Positions 25,761 to 33,721 are shown, numbered from the stretch's first letter. The stretch: DNA of 33,940 bases from Bradyrhizobium sp. Tv2a-2 (GCF_000472425.1 NZ_AXAI01000042.1:1-33940); one strand, 5' to 3'. The notes: generated by a model from the sequence alone, not told the origin. Translations and numbers: made by a program.

Positions 25761-25895
25761 TTTGCTGCGGTGCATGAGTCTGTTCATGGCCCACACCGAC
25801 GAACTCCGTCGATCATCCAAATGTCGGCTTTCATGGGGTAGAGCGGAAATGCCGGCAAGGCGGCTCAACCGACGCTGATGACCCGGAACGGACAT
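25761..25895 (+). repeat. Dispersed intergenic repeat, copy I
   Basis: This long copy closely matches copy G. Its first 33 nt are identical to copy B (1210-1242), and both follow a substrate-binding protein gene. The remaining DNA to the EF-hand gene (25896-26057) shows no gene and ends with a strong GAGGAGG ribosome-binding site. Confidence 0.8.
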
Positions 25896-26057
25896 TCTGA
25901 ACGTGTTGAAAGTCGCGCTCGCGTTCTCCGTCTTGGTTCCGACGCGTCGAAGCCTAGCCATCTCAATACCGGCTGCCTTAGCGAAAAGTGATAGAGTCAT
26001 ATATCGCTCGGGGCGGGATTTGCCGGACGGTAGCAACGCTCTTGAGGAGGTTTTCAA

Positions 26058-26459
26058 ATGCACAGTCGCATCCTGGGACTCACGACATCTGCACTCATTC
26101 TGGCGTACGGCACTGTCGGTGCCTTTGCACAGAACCAAATGGCCCCCCAACCAGATCAGCAACAAATGCAATCGCATCCCATGGGCCAAGAAGGCGGGGG
26201 CACAATGGGGCACGGAAGCATGATGGGCGAAGGCATGATGGGACATATGATGGGACACGGCATGATGGGTGGAGGCGTGATGGGACCACCTTTCATGATG
26301 CGCATGATGTTCGCTCTGATGGACGCCGACGGCGATGGGACCATCTCACTGCAGGAGTTTCAGGCAGCTCACGAACGGATTTTCAAGGCAATGGACAGCA
26401 ATAAAGATGGCAAGCTTACCCTTGAGGAGATGCAAGCGTTCATACACGGGACCAGGTGA
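26058..26459 (+). CDS. Exported Met/Gly/His-rich EF-hand protein
   Basis: This 133-residue protein has a signal peptide (cut predicted after GAFA, residue 24). A low-complexity segment at 40-80 is built of MMG, GHG and GEG units (MGHGSMMGEGMMGHMMGHGM), and two EF-hand loops follow, DADGDGTISLQE (89-100) and DSNKDGKLTLEE (113-124). Both loops have acidic residues at the calcium-coordinating positions and a final Glu. Met/His-rich repeats are known from copper-handling proteins, so a metal-binding role in the periplasm is a reasonable inference. GAGGAGG lies eight bases before the ATG. It is convergent with the cupin gene; no copper pump is nearby. Confidence 0.8.
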   Translation: MHSRILGLTTSALILAYGTVGAFAQNQMAPQPDQQQMQSHPMGQEGGGTMGHGSMMGEGMMGHMMGHGMMGGGVMGPPFMMRMMFALMDADGDGTISLQEFQAAHERIFKAMDSNKDGKLTLEEMQAFIHGTR

Positions 26460-26536
26460 TCGGGTCCGCGCGGATGGCGCCTCGTCGCGTGCGCCATCCG
26501 CCAATGTGCAGTCGATCTCTTACCTAGAAACGAGCT

Positions 26537-26944
26537 TTAAGCCTTCAGGTCCGTGATCCGCATGATCGCGACCACGTTCCCCATATTGGAGGCTTGCTCT
26601 TTTGTGTCCTTGTTGCAGGTCCACACGAAGTTCTTTTTGGCAGGGAACATCTTCCCATCCTGATCGAGTTGAAGCTCTCCCTCAGTGATGTGACAGACCA
26701 TAGCGTTCTCCATCGGGGGACCCATGGTCTTCGAGCCCGGTTGCATAATTACGTCTCGCATTGAGACGGTCTTAAAACCGGGGATGATGGACGGTGTCTC
26801 ACCCTCATAAGCACGCACCACGACACCCGGCCATGGCGTCGTATCCTTGTAGCCCATCGTTTGAGCGGTGGCTGGCCTTATCATCGCCGCCGAAGCCGCT
26901 GCCAACCCAATTCCCAATGCTGACCTTCGATCTATGTTGTTCAT
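26537..26944 (-). CDS. Tat-exported cupin-domain protein
   Basis: About 135 residues from MNNIDRRSALGIGLAAASAA, whose DRRSALGIG followed by a hydrophobic stretch and ATAQ makes a Tat-type signal. GGGAGAA precedes this ATG; the earlier ATG at 26965 adds only polar residues. The mature part is a small beta-barrel with a cupin pattern (VSMRDVIMQPGSKTMGPPME, then ENAMVCHITEGELQLDQDGK). The usual two cupin metal-binding His residues are not both visible, so metal binding is uncertain. It is convergent with the EF-hand gene and otherwise isolated. Confidence 0.78.
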   Translation of the reverse strand: MNNIDRRSALGIGLAAASAAMIRPATAQTMGYKDTTPWPGVVVRAYEGETPSIIPGFKTVSMRDVIMQPGSKTMGPPMENAMVCHITEGELQLDQDGKMFPAKKNFVWTCNKDTKEQASNMGNVVAIMRITDLKA

Positions 26945-27418
26945 CGCTTTTCTCCCGTGACGCATTGAGCCACCGCAGAAGTGGCGTGCACATTTCGTCC
27001 AATGTGAGTGATGCTGCGAAACCGAAAAAAGCTCGGTTTCTTAAAGGAGAGTGCCTGCCGATAGCACCAGTGCTGCTCGTTTGCCTCGAACGGTGATTTC
27101 GGCACATCGCGCTCCGAGCGCAACTACATTCTACGCTACCGGAGGCGTCTGAGAAACAAGTAGTTTCGGCAAAGCACAAGGCCTCAAATTGGTAGAGCCT
27201 AATGACCGGACCAGGTCTCGGCAGCTTCAGTCCGGTCAGCCGAAATAGCTAGTCAGTACGACTAATTGGCCCCGTGGGCTCGGTGGCAGTAAGTGCGCCG
27301 CCACCACCTAGTCGCCGCATCGTCCAGTGGAAGCGATTGTAGCCAGCGGGCATGTCGGGTTTTGGCCCGAAGCGGCTGATGGCCGATGGGCAGAGCATGT
27401 CCGCTCTGCCCTGGTGAT
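26945..27418. other. Gene-free stretch between cupin gene and recombinase gene
   Basis: No gene recognised here. A perfect 8-bp hairpin (GAAACCGA, loop AAAAAGC, TCGGTTTC) lies at 27018-27040. Around 27340-27410 there is a weak hint of the dispersed repeat (CATGTCGG and CATGTCCGCT), too worn to call. Confidence 0.4.
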
Positions 27419-28051
27419 TCAGACATCAACTTGTTCGGCAATTGCGAGCGCATCGTCAACCTCGATCCCAAGATATCGGACCGTGCTTTCGATCTTGGTG
27501 TGGCCGAGCAAGAGCTGGACGGCTCGCAAATTCCCCGTGCGGCGGTAGATTAGCGTTGCCTTGGTCCGCCGCAAGGAGTGGGTCCCAAACACCCTCGGGT
27601 CAAGCCCGATGCTTGCCACCCAGTCAGCAAGAAGGCGGGCATATTGGCGGGTTGTCATCGCCCGATTGCGCCCACTGCGTCCAGCGAACAAATGCTCACC
27701 TGGCCTCTTACCGGCTTCCTTTAGGAAGTCGTCAACGGCTTGCCGGGTTTGATCCGTCAACTCGAACTTGACCGGTCTCCCGGTCTTCTTCTGCCGGACG
27801 GTCGCACGATCGACCGCATAACCATTCGGAGCGACATCTTCGACCCTCAAGGCGACGACGTCGCAACCTCGCAACTTGCTGTCGATCGCAAGGTTGAAAA
27901 GCGCAAGGTCGCGGGTCCGTCTTTCGATCAGGAACCGTGTTCGGATCGACCAAACTTGGTTTGGCCGCAGCGGAGGTTTGGCTCCTATCAACTTGCCCTT
28001 ATTCCAGGGGGTGCGGCGAGCTTTTGTGGAGAAGCTGTCTTGTTCTGGCAT
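27419..28051 (-). CDS. Short tyrosine recombinase / integrase
   Basis: This 210-residue protein is made almost only of the tyrosine recombinase catalytic domain. Active-site residues can be followed: Arg61 in SKLRGCDVVALR, Lys near 89-90 in VRQKKTGR, HSLRR with His158 and Arg161, His184 in LLGHTKIES, and the nucleophile Tyr193 in VRYLGI. No arm-binding or long core-binding domain is present, so it resembles XerC/D-like or resolvase-like integrases of short type rather than phage integrases. No tRNA gene or obvious att site adjoins. It appears intact. Confidence 0.85.
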   Translation of the reverse strand: MPEQDSFSTKARRTPWNKGKLIGAKPPLRPNQVWSIRTRFLIERRTRDLALFNLAIDSKLRGCDVVALRVEDVAPNGYAVDRATVRQKKTGRPVKFELTDQTRQAVDDFLKEAGKRPGEHLFAGRSGRNRAMTTRQYARLLADWVASIGLDPRVFGTHSLRRTKATLIYRRTGNLRAVQLLLGHTKIESTVRYLGIEVDDALAIAEQVDV

Positions 28052-28277
28052 GATCGTACTCCTCGATTTGTGAGGGCACCGAGCATGCGTTGTTGACGTG
28101 CAGATCGTGTCTGCTTTCAGATGGTTGCGGACATGGGGCGCCGTGGGGCGCTTTAAGTCCGCAGCGAATGACCGCGTTGCAGACGTTCTTGCTGTTCAAG
28201 AGACTACTGCCCATCTGGTATTTCTGGCACATTGGGGGCTACTTCCCTCGCGGAAGCCGCTATGGAGGCGCCCGGCC

Positions 28278-29090
28278 ATGCCTTTGCAAGCCCACTATGT
28301 TCTTGGACATACGAGCGTCGAGCAACAGCGGCTGATCCGCCAAGCTCGAGTATTGGCTCCGCTGACGGAACGGTTCTTGCGCGACGCGGGCATTTCCCCG
28401 GGAATGCGTGTGCTCGATATCGGCTGCGGTATGGGCGATGTCACCATGATCGCCGCTCAGTGTGTCGGGACAGCCGGTCACGTCACATCCATTGATCTCG
28501 ATCAAGCTTCAATTGAAACTGCGCAACGACGCGCAGCGGCATTCGGCTTCGAAAACACGTCCTTCCATCGTGCCGGCATAGCTGAATATTTGCCCTCCAA
28601 TCCGTTCGACGCGATCATTGGAAGGCTTGTGCTGCAGTTTATTCCTGATCCGATCGCGATCATCAAGCGCCTTTATGGAATGTTGCGGCCCGGCGGCATC
28701 TTGGCACTGCAAGAGCCCACATGGAAATTATGGCTGACATATTCAGCCCACTTGCCTTTGCGTCTGTCGGTGACAAAGGTAGCGCATGATGCCTTCCAAG
28801 CGGGCGGTGCCAGCACAGAGATGGAGCAGCAACTTTACCAAGGCTTCATTGCATGCGGCTTGCACGCACCGCAGTTGCGCGTCGAACTACCGCTGGGGAA
28901 TAGCCCCGAGATCAGGAGCCTACTTCCGGATCTCCTTGCAGCCCTGATGCCCAACATCATCGCAAAGGGGCTGACGATTGGTCATTTGGGCGACCTGAAT
29001 ACTTTGAAGGATCGGCTCGATCAGGAGCTAGACACGGAAAATTCCTTTGCTTCCTATGTCGCTCTGATTGGTGCATTTGCGCACAAATAA
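28278..29090 (+). CDS. SAM-dependent methyltransferase
   Basis: About 270 residues from MPLQAHYVLGHTSVEQQRLI; GGAGG 9-13 nt ahead of this ATG decides the start, though the frame is open for 60 more codons. Class I motifs are present: VLDIGCGMGDVTMIAA (motif I), VTSIDLDQASIETAQRRA (motif II), FDAIIGRLVLQFI (motif IV) and YGMLRPGGILALQEP (post-III). The C-terminal third is variable. The substrate is unknown. It is a different subgroup from the methyltransferases at 2503 and 4267. Confidence 0.85.
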   Translation: MPLQAHYVLGHTSVEQQRLIRQARVLAPLTERFLRDAGISPGMRVLDIGCGMGDVTMIAAQCVGTAGHVTSIDLDQASIETAQRRAAAFGFENTSFHRAGIAEYLPSNPFDAIIGRLVLQFIPDPIAIIKRLYGMLRPGGILALQEPTWKLWLTYSAHLPLRLSVTKVAHDAFQAGGASTEMEQQLYQGFIACGLHAPQLRVELPLGNSPEIRSLLPDLLAALMPNIIAKGLTIGHLGDLNTLKDRLDQELDTENSFASYVALIGAFAHK

Positions 29091-29511
29091 ATTCCCGATT
29101 TTCCGCTCATGACCCCGTACCGACAAAATCCGGCGATGGTCTGCATGTCGGCTTCGGGGGTTAGACCGGACCTAGCGGAGCCACGGGAAAGTCGACGCAA
29201 GTGACCCGAACCTGAAGTCGAGCGGCCAATATCAGCCATACCCCTGATCCTGTTGGCCTGCATGTGCTACGATTACTGCGGACTCCTTGAAGGAAATGCC
29301 GACATGATCAGCCGCGCATTCGTCAGTGGCACGTTGGGCGCCGTAGCCTTCAGGACTTGCAAAGCACAACGGGTCACGGCTCCGAGGCCTTCGACTTCAT
29401 TTCCCTCTGGACGGCTGCGCCGCCCGTCAAAAAGGCACTCCGCGGAGGAGTTGTTTGACAACCTATTCAGTAGCATAGACAAATCATCGTTCGGAATGTG
29501 GGTAGCTGAGC
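29091..29511. other. Gene-free stretch with repeat copy L
   Basis: The stretch holds the repeat copy listed at 29109-29212 and then about 300 nt without a recognisable gene. A plus-strand frame from 29253 runs into the phosphoesterase gene in another frame and has no family features. Confidence 0.4.
29109..29212 (+). repeat. Dispersed intergenic repeat, copy L
   Basis: GCATGTCGGCTTCGGGGG, TAGACCGGACC and a GACGCAAGTGACCCG end match the family. It lies 20 nt after the methyltransferase stop. Confidence 0.65.
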
Positions 29512-30345
29512 ATGCGTATTCTGTTCGTCGGAGACGTCGTCGGAAGGGCTGGGCGGGAGGCCATTGGAACCCATCTTCCGAATTGCATCAGTCGCTGGAA
29601 GGTCGATCTCACGATCGTCAACGGCGAGAACGCGACCGACGCCGGCTTCGGAATCACACGCCCCGTCTACGACGAAATTCTCGCTGCCGGCGCAGATGCC
29701 GTTACTCTGGGCAATCATTCCTGGAACAAGAAGGAGGCTCTGCAATTCATTGACGAGTGCCCCCGCCTCGTGCGGCCTATCAACTATCTCGCTGGCACGC
29801 CCGGTACGGGAGCCGTGCTGATCGAAGCCAAAAACGGACAACGCGCTCTCGTCATCAACGCATTGGGGCGACTGTTCATGGAGCCGGTGGAAGATCCGTT
29901 CGGTCGCATCGCAGCCGAACTTGATGCCAACCCGCTCGGTCGCGCCGTCCAGGCGACTATCGTCGACTATCATTGCGAGGCGACCGGCGAAAAGCACGCC
30001 GCCGGGCACTTTTGCGACGGACGAGCAAGCCTCGTTGTCGGAACTCACACCCACACGCCGAGCGCGGACGATAGGATCCTCCCAAGAGGGACAGCCTTCA
30101 TAACCGACGTCGGCATGACCGGGGACTACAATTCCATCGTCGGCATGGCTAAGGAGGAGCCTCTCCGCCGGTTCACGACCGGCATTCCCATGAGGCGGTT
30201 CGAGCCGGCTTCTGGCGAGGCAACGCTCTGCGCCGTTTTGGTCGAGACTGACGAGCGCTCTGGGTTGGCGCTCAGCATCGCTCCAATCCGAATTGGCGGC
30301 TGCCTGAAACCGGTTCTTCCCTCCTTCCCGAACGAGAAAAGCTAG
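29512..30345 (+). CDS. YmdB-type metallophosphoesterase (TIGR00282-like)
   Basis: This 277-residue protein has the family's metal-site residues in order: MRILFVGDVVGRAG with Asp8, VNGENATDAGFGI with the Glu-Asn pair, LGNHSWN, VDYHCEATGEK with its His, and VVGTHTHTPSADDRILP with two His, then ITDVGMTGDY. Related enzymes (YmdB of Bacillus, DR1281) hydrolyse 2',3'-cyclic nucleotides and influence RNA and biofilm control. Conserved segments deviate here: GNHSWNK for the usual GNHTWD, and HCEATGEK for HAEATSEK. That suggests a diverged extra copy rather than the housekeeping one. It stands alone. Confidence 0.85.
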   Translation: MRILFVGDVVGRAGREAIGTHLPNCISRWKVDLTIVNGENATDAGFGITRPVYDEILAAGADAVTLGNHSWNKKEALQFIDECPRLVRPINYLAGTPGTGAVLIEAKNGQRALVINALGRLFMEPVEDPFGRIAAELDANPLGRAVQATIVDYHCEATGEKHAAGHFCDGRASLVVGTHTHTPSADDRILPRGTAFITDVGMTGDYNSIVGMAKEEPLRRFTTGIPMRRFEPASGEATLCAVLVETDERSGLALSIAPIRIGGCLKPVLPSFPNEKS

Positions 30346-30384
30346 TTCACCGACAGCCTTAGGTCCGGCATCCACGTCCTGGGA

Positions 30385-31212
30385 CTAGTGCATGCTCCCC
30401 GCGCGGGCGATCTTTTCCACCGTGCGCATCCAGTCGTCGATGTCGCGGTCTTCGGGCTGGACCATGATGTGATCGGCGCCCGCGTCGCGATAGGCGCCAA
30501 GCCTTTCGCTCAGCTCGGCAGGGTCCTTGCCATCGAAGCTCGTGCGCAGCGAGATGGTGAAGGTCTTGTCCGGCCTCACCGTGCGCAAACGCTTGATCAC
30601 CGGCGCTGCCGCATCGGCGGTGAGCCGCGAGCCGTGCCAGCCGTCGCAGAGCTTCACGGCACGTTCCAGGGCCCTCTCGGAACTGCCGCCGACCCACAGC
30701 GGAATAGGCGCCGAAGGGGGTGGCTGCATGCGCATCTCCTCGATCTGTGTCGCCCAGTAGCGTGTTTTGAAGGTCACTGGGTCTTGGCTCCACAGCGCGC
30801 GCAGCAGCGCGATGCTCTCGTCGGTGCGCCGGCCACGCTCGCGGAACGGCACTCCGAGCGCGGAGAATTCCGCTTCGAGCCAGCCGACCCCGATGCCGAA
30901 GATGACGCGCCCTTTGCTCAGCGTCTGCAGCGTGGCGAGCTGCTTTGCGATCGGCACCGGATGATGCATCGGCAGCACGATCACGCTGGTGCCGAGCCGG
31001 ACGCGCTTGGTCGCCGCGGCCGCCCAGGCAAGGGTTAGGATCGGCTCCAGGAAGGCCGGCGAGGGTGGATAAGGCGCGTCCTTCGGCAGGATGACGTGCT
31101 CGCTCACCCACACGTCGGCAAGCCCGAGCTCCTCAGCCTGAACCGCGGCGCGCGTGACCACCTCGGGCGTGGCCTTGCGGCCGATATGCGGCAGATGAAC
31201 ACCGATTTGCAT
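30385..31212 (-). CDS. LLM class flavin-dependent oxidoreductase (TIGR03619-like)
   Basis: About 275 residues from MQIGVHLPHIGRKATPEVVT; GGGGAG precedes this ATG and the longer frame lacks family features. The luciferase-like TIM-barrel is seen in ADVWVSEHVILPKD, RVRLGTSVIVLPMHHPVPIA, RVIFGIGVGWLEAEFSALGV and IPLWVGGSSERALERAVKLC. Such enzymes use F420 or FMN to oxidise or reduce small substrates. The final part ADHIMVQPEDRDIDDWM fits the TIGR03619 subgroup. It is convergent with the phosphoesterase gene, with 39 nt between the ends. The substrate is unknown. Confidence 0.87.
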   Translation of the reverse strand: MQIGVHLPHIGRKATPEVVTRAAVQAEELGLADVWVSEHVILPKDAPYPPSPAFLEPILTLAWAAAATKRVRLGTSVIVLPMHHPVPIAKQLATLQTLSKGRVIFGIGVGWLEAEFSALGVPFRERGRRTDESIALLRALWSQDPVTFKTRYWATQIEEMRMQPPPSAPIPLWVGGSSERALERAVKLCDGWHGSRLTADAAAPVIKRLRTVRPDKTFTISLRTSFDGKDPAELSERLGAYRDAGADHIMVQPEDRDIDDWMRTVEKIARAGSMH

Positions 31213-31867
31213 GATGCTCCCCGTGTTCCATAGATGAAGTAGAGCGCAGATGGCCCGGTGAGCACATGCTGCCGCGGCGACGGAGCGCCCGCAAGAGGTG
31301 TTGCGGAGGGACCTCATGGCGGGCGTCGGCTCTACGGCATGACCAAGCTGGCCTTCGGGAATGGCCGAGCGTCATCACTGACGCCAGATGACGAGTTTCT
31401 GAACGGTCTCGCACGCGATTGATCATTCGGAGGCCTAGTGCACTTCACCAAGCTCGCAAGCTTGCCGGATCATGACGCGCTTCCGGTTATGGCCCTTCTG
31501 TATGGACCGGCCGCGCGTTGCAAGCCGAAAGTGATGATCTGGAGGTCGTGGGTCTTGCGCTTCTGTATCCGGCCCTTGACGGAACGTTTGAGTTCCTGGC
31601 CATCATGGATATCCGCGCGCGCTCGATCTCATTCGCGTCTCGGCCCCGAAGGCCATAAGGGCCACCTGATCACGAACGCGCTGGCGAGACCTTTTCTCCA
31701 TCTCCTCATTTCGACTCGCAGACCTCGGCGGGAAAGCCAACTATTGCTTTCGGGATCAGCCTGAGCCGTCCCCTCGGAGCCACCGTCGCTCGCTCGCCCA
31801 ATGAGGCGAGCGACGGTGGCGACGTGGGGCGGCGACGATCCCCTTGGTGAACCAGAGCATGTTCATT
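31213..31867. other. Gene-free stretch before the IS110-type element
   Basis: Only short broken frames occur. Pieces such as the plus-strand VVGLALLYPALDGTFEFLAI (about 31550) look protein-like but I cannot assign them. The right end contains the 15-bp hairpin at 31779-31820. Confidence 0.35.
31779..31820 (-). other. Perfect 15-bp inverted repeat downstream of the IS110/IS1111-type gene
   Basis: GCCACCGTCGCTCGC (31779-31793) pairs fully with GCGAGCGACGGTGGC (31806-31820) around a 12-nt loop. It lies 47 nt after the transposase stop on the minus strand. It could be the element's right-end structure or a terminator without a T-run. Confidence 0.5.
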
Positions 31868-32740
31868 TTAAGCCTCCGCTTTCGTAACGCGCGCCTCATA
31901 ACTGCGCTCTTGTGTGAGCACGGTCCAGGCGATCCGCGCGAGCTTGTTGGCAAGGGCCGCAGCCAAAATATTAGGATGCAGGCGTTGAATGGCGCGAACG
32001 AGCCAGGCTCCAAAACCGTGCTTCGGCCAGTTCGCCGGCCGCAACAGAATAACCCGGGCTGCTTGGATGAAGAGCATGCGCAAGTAGCTGTTGCCGCGCT
32101 TGGAGATGCGTCCGAGGATAGTCCGGTCTCCGGTCGACATCTGTTTGGGCACGAGGCCGAGCCAAGCCGAATAATCCCGCCCTCTCGAAAAGGCTGATCC
32201 ATTGCCGATCGCCGCAACCATGGCGCTCGAGATAATCGGGCCAATGCCCGGCACAGTCATCACCCTTCGACAACTGTCGTCAGCTTTTGCCAGTGTCTCG
32301 ATTTCATCAGTCACGGTTTCAATTCGATCATCGAGTTGCCGCCAGTCGCCGGCAAGGTCACTGACGATGCGTACCATTCGTGGGGAAAGCACGTCCGTTC
32401 GCTTTGCCAGAATGTCGGGTAGTAATTGGCGAAGGAACCGCAGTCCTTGCCGAACGATGATGCCGCGCTCCAGGAGAAAGCCGCGAATCTGATTGATCAC
32501 GGCAGTCCGTTGGCTGACAAGGCGCGAGCGCACCCGGTGTAGCGCTTGCAGATCGAGTTGCTCATTGCTTTTGGGTGGAACAAAGCGGGTCGTCGGTCGC
32601 TGCACGGCCTCGGCCACAGCGAGTGCATCTCGGAAGTCATTCTTGTGCCCTTGCCGAAACGGCTTCGCATATGTCGGCGGAACCTGCTTCACATCATGGC
32701 CAAGCGACGCAAGCTCACGTGCAACGTAGTGCGTTGCCAT
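31868..32740 (-). CDS. IS110 family (IS1111-like) transposase, 5'-truncated
   Basis: The 290-residue frame begins at MATHYVARELASLGHDVKQV, which in this family corresponds to about residue 60: in-frame codons just before it (GIEAG) still match, then a stop intervenes. The first catalytic Asp segment is therefore lost. The remaining DEDD region (KNDFRDALAVAEAV), coiled coil and Tnp_20 domain with GIGPIISSAMVAAI and the catalytic-Ser segment GRISKRGNSYLRML are intact. Proteins of this family are RNA-guided recombinases in the IS110 group. This copy is probably inactive. It ends beside a direct repeat at 32764. Confidence 0.82.
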   Translation of the reverse strand: MATHYVARELASLGHDVKQVPPTYAKPFRQGHKNDFRDALAVAEAVQRPTTRFVPPKSNEQLDLQALHRVRSRLVSQRTAVINQIRGFLLERGIIVRQGLRFLRQLLPDILAKRTDVLSPRMVRIVSDLAGDWRQLDDRIETVTDEIETLAKADDSCRRVMTVPGIGPIISSAMVAAIGNGSAFSRGRDYSAWLGLVPKQMSTGDRTILGRISKRGNSYLRMLFIQAARVILLRPANWPKHGFGAWLVRAIQRLHPNILAAALANKLARIAWTVLTQERSYEARVTKAEA

Positions 32741-32750
32741 TCCCGCTTCG

Positions 32751-32975
32751 ATGCCATCCTCCGGCGTCGTTCACTGCATCCGGGCTCCAGACGAAGGCGC
32801 GTTTGCCACAGCTCCGTACAAGCGACCTCCCTGCGAAGAGGCAACTCTCTACGGCACCAACGCGTGGCGCGACAGCAACGGCGCAGACCTCGATGCCTCC
32901 CGCGTCGTTCACTGCGTCCGGGTTAAAGACCATAAAAACGAGTTTGTCTGCGAACCGGCAAATTGGCGGGACTAA
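32751..32975 (+). CDS. Small cysteine-containing hypothetical protein, possibly 5'-truncated
   Basis: This 74-residue frame has two similar units, GVVHCIRAPDE and SRVVHCVRVKDHKNEFVCEP, coded by a 21-nt direct repeat with one mismatch (32764-32784 and 32902-32922). It ends NWRD and is followed 25 nt later by a T-run terminator on the same strand, which supports plus-strand transcription. There is no signal peptide; the IS110-type fragment abuts the start, so the true N-terminus may be lost. I do not recognise the family. Confidence 0.35.
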   Translation: MPSSGVVHCIRAPDEGAFATAPYKRPPCEEATLYGTNAWRDSNGADLDASRVVHCVRVKDHKNEFVCEPANWRD

Positions 32976-32999
32976 GCGCGTCAAGTAGGACGTCAAAAC

Positions 33000-33024
33000 G
33001 GCCCCGGCGTCCGGGGCCTTTTTT
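33000..33024 (+). terminator. Rho-independent terminator
   Basis: GGCCCCGG and CCGGGGCC form an 8-bp stem with loop CGT, followed by six T. It serves the small ORF ending at 32975. Confidence 0.85.
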
Positions 33025-33046
33025 CTGCGGCCAATCAACTGCGCGG

Positions 33047-33077
33047 AAGAGGCGGCCTATTGAGCCGCCTCTTTCTT
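33047..33077 (+). terminator. Second terminator-like hairpin
   Basis: AAGAGGCGGC pairs perfectly with GCCGCCTCTT around CTATTGA and is followed by TCTT. It stands 23 nt after the first terminator, giving a tandem pair. Confidence 0.7.
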
Positions 33078-33232
33078 ATGTTGCCGAAACATTGCCTGGA
33101 ACGCGCTGCAATAAGTTTCGATCCGGCGACCGATACCTGATCGGCGAAAAGGGACCTCGCGATCGCGCAACGAGGGCCCCAGCCAGACAGGGGCACTTTC
33201 CACCGGCCGCCTCGCCTAAGAAAAGGGAGCGA

Positions 33233-33445
33233 TCAGTAGCCGTACCCGCGCCGTACAGCGCGACGGGTTTGTCGTCTTGCAACCCCGGCGACACTTCCAG
33301 GAGTGCCAGGTCTACCAATCACGGCGTAGGCTTTGTCCTGCGATACCGACACACCTTGGTTTGGTGACCAATTAAGTGAAACAGGCGACACGCTCAAGGT
33401 TGCGGCTCCCAGGAGAATTGCTCCAATCAGAGTGAGCCTCTTCAT
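33233..33445 (-). CDS. Small exported hypothetical protein with basic tail
   Basis: This 70-residue protein starts MKRLTLIGAILLGAATLSVS, a signal peptide; TGGAGGATCATC precedes the ATG. The mature part contains VSQDKAYAVIGRPGTPGSVA and a basic end VARRQTRRAVRRGYGY. I recognise this as a short protein type common in Bradyrhizobium genomes, with no function assigned. A FixK-like palindrome lies 111 nt before its start. Confidence 0.75.
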   Translation of the reverse strand: MKRLTLIGAILLGAATLSVSPVSLNWSPNQGVSVSQDKAYAVIGRPGTPGSVAGVARRQTRRAVRRGYGY

Positions 33446-33555
33446 GATGATCCTCCAGCAACAACGGCCTGTATGCTACGAAGATTTGCCGCCTTGGCAG
33501 GCGGGGGTAAGTGGCCCCCCAGCATCAACAGATGGCCACGCACTGCGAGGTCGCG

Positions 33556-33569
33556 TTGACCTAAATCAA
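33556..33569. promoter_or_regulatory. Crp/Fnr-family (FixK-like) box
   Basis: TTGACCTAAATCAA matches TTGAT-N4-ATCAA with one mismatch. It is upstream of the minus-strand small exported protein; if used as a class II site, transcription would start near 33521 and leave a leader of about 76 nt. Confidence 0.45.
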
Positions 33570-33605
33570 GGGAACAAGAAGTGTTCTCACGTGCCTACCC
33601 TTGCA

Positions 33606-33690
33606 GAATGACCGCTTGTGGCCCCCAGCGGCGGACCGGCATGTCTGCTTTCGGGCCGCTGTTGGTGGCTAAGATGGGGTAATCGGCCGA
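33606..33690 (+). repeat. Dispersed intergenic repeat, copy M (degenerate)
   Basis: TTGTGGCCCCCAGCGGC, GCATGTCTGCTTTCGGG and a worn remainder match the family. The IS110 left end probably begins close to its right edge. Confidence 0.5.
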
Positions 33691-33721
33691 TCCAGCTTGT
33701 GGATAGCTGAAGATTTTAGGT

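Larger units (their letters stand above)
33446..33721. other. Gene-free stretch with FixK-like box and repeat copy M
   Basis: Apart from the box at 33556, the repeat remnant at 33606-33690 and the presumed left end of the IS110 element after about 33690, no gene is visible. Confidence 0.45.

Noticed and set aside
27335..27415. Possible further copy of the dispersed repeat
   Set aside because: Only short scattered matches; the GGGG and CGGAAAT blocks are not in order.
28492..28505. TTGATCTCGATCAA, a perfect FNR/FixK-type palindrome
   Set aside because: It lies inside the methyltransferase gene and encodes the conserved motif II segment (SIDLDQAS); most likely coincidence of codons.
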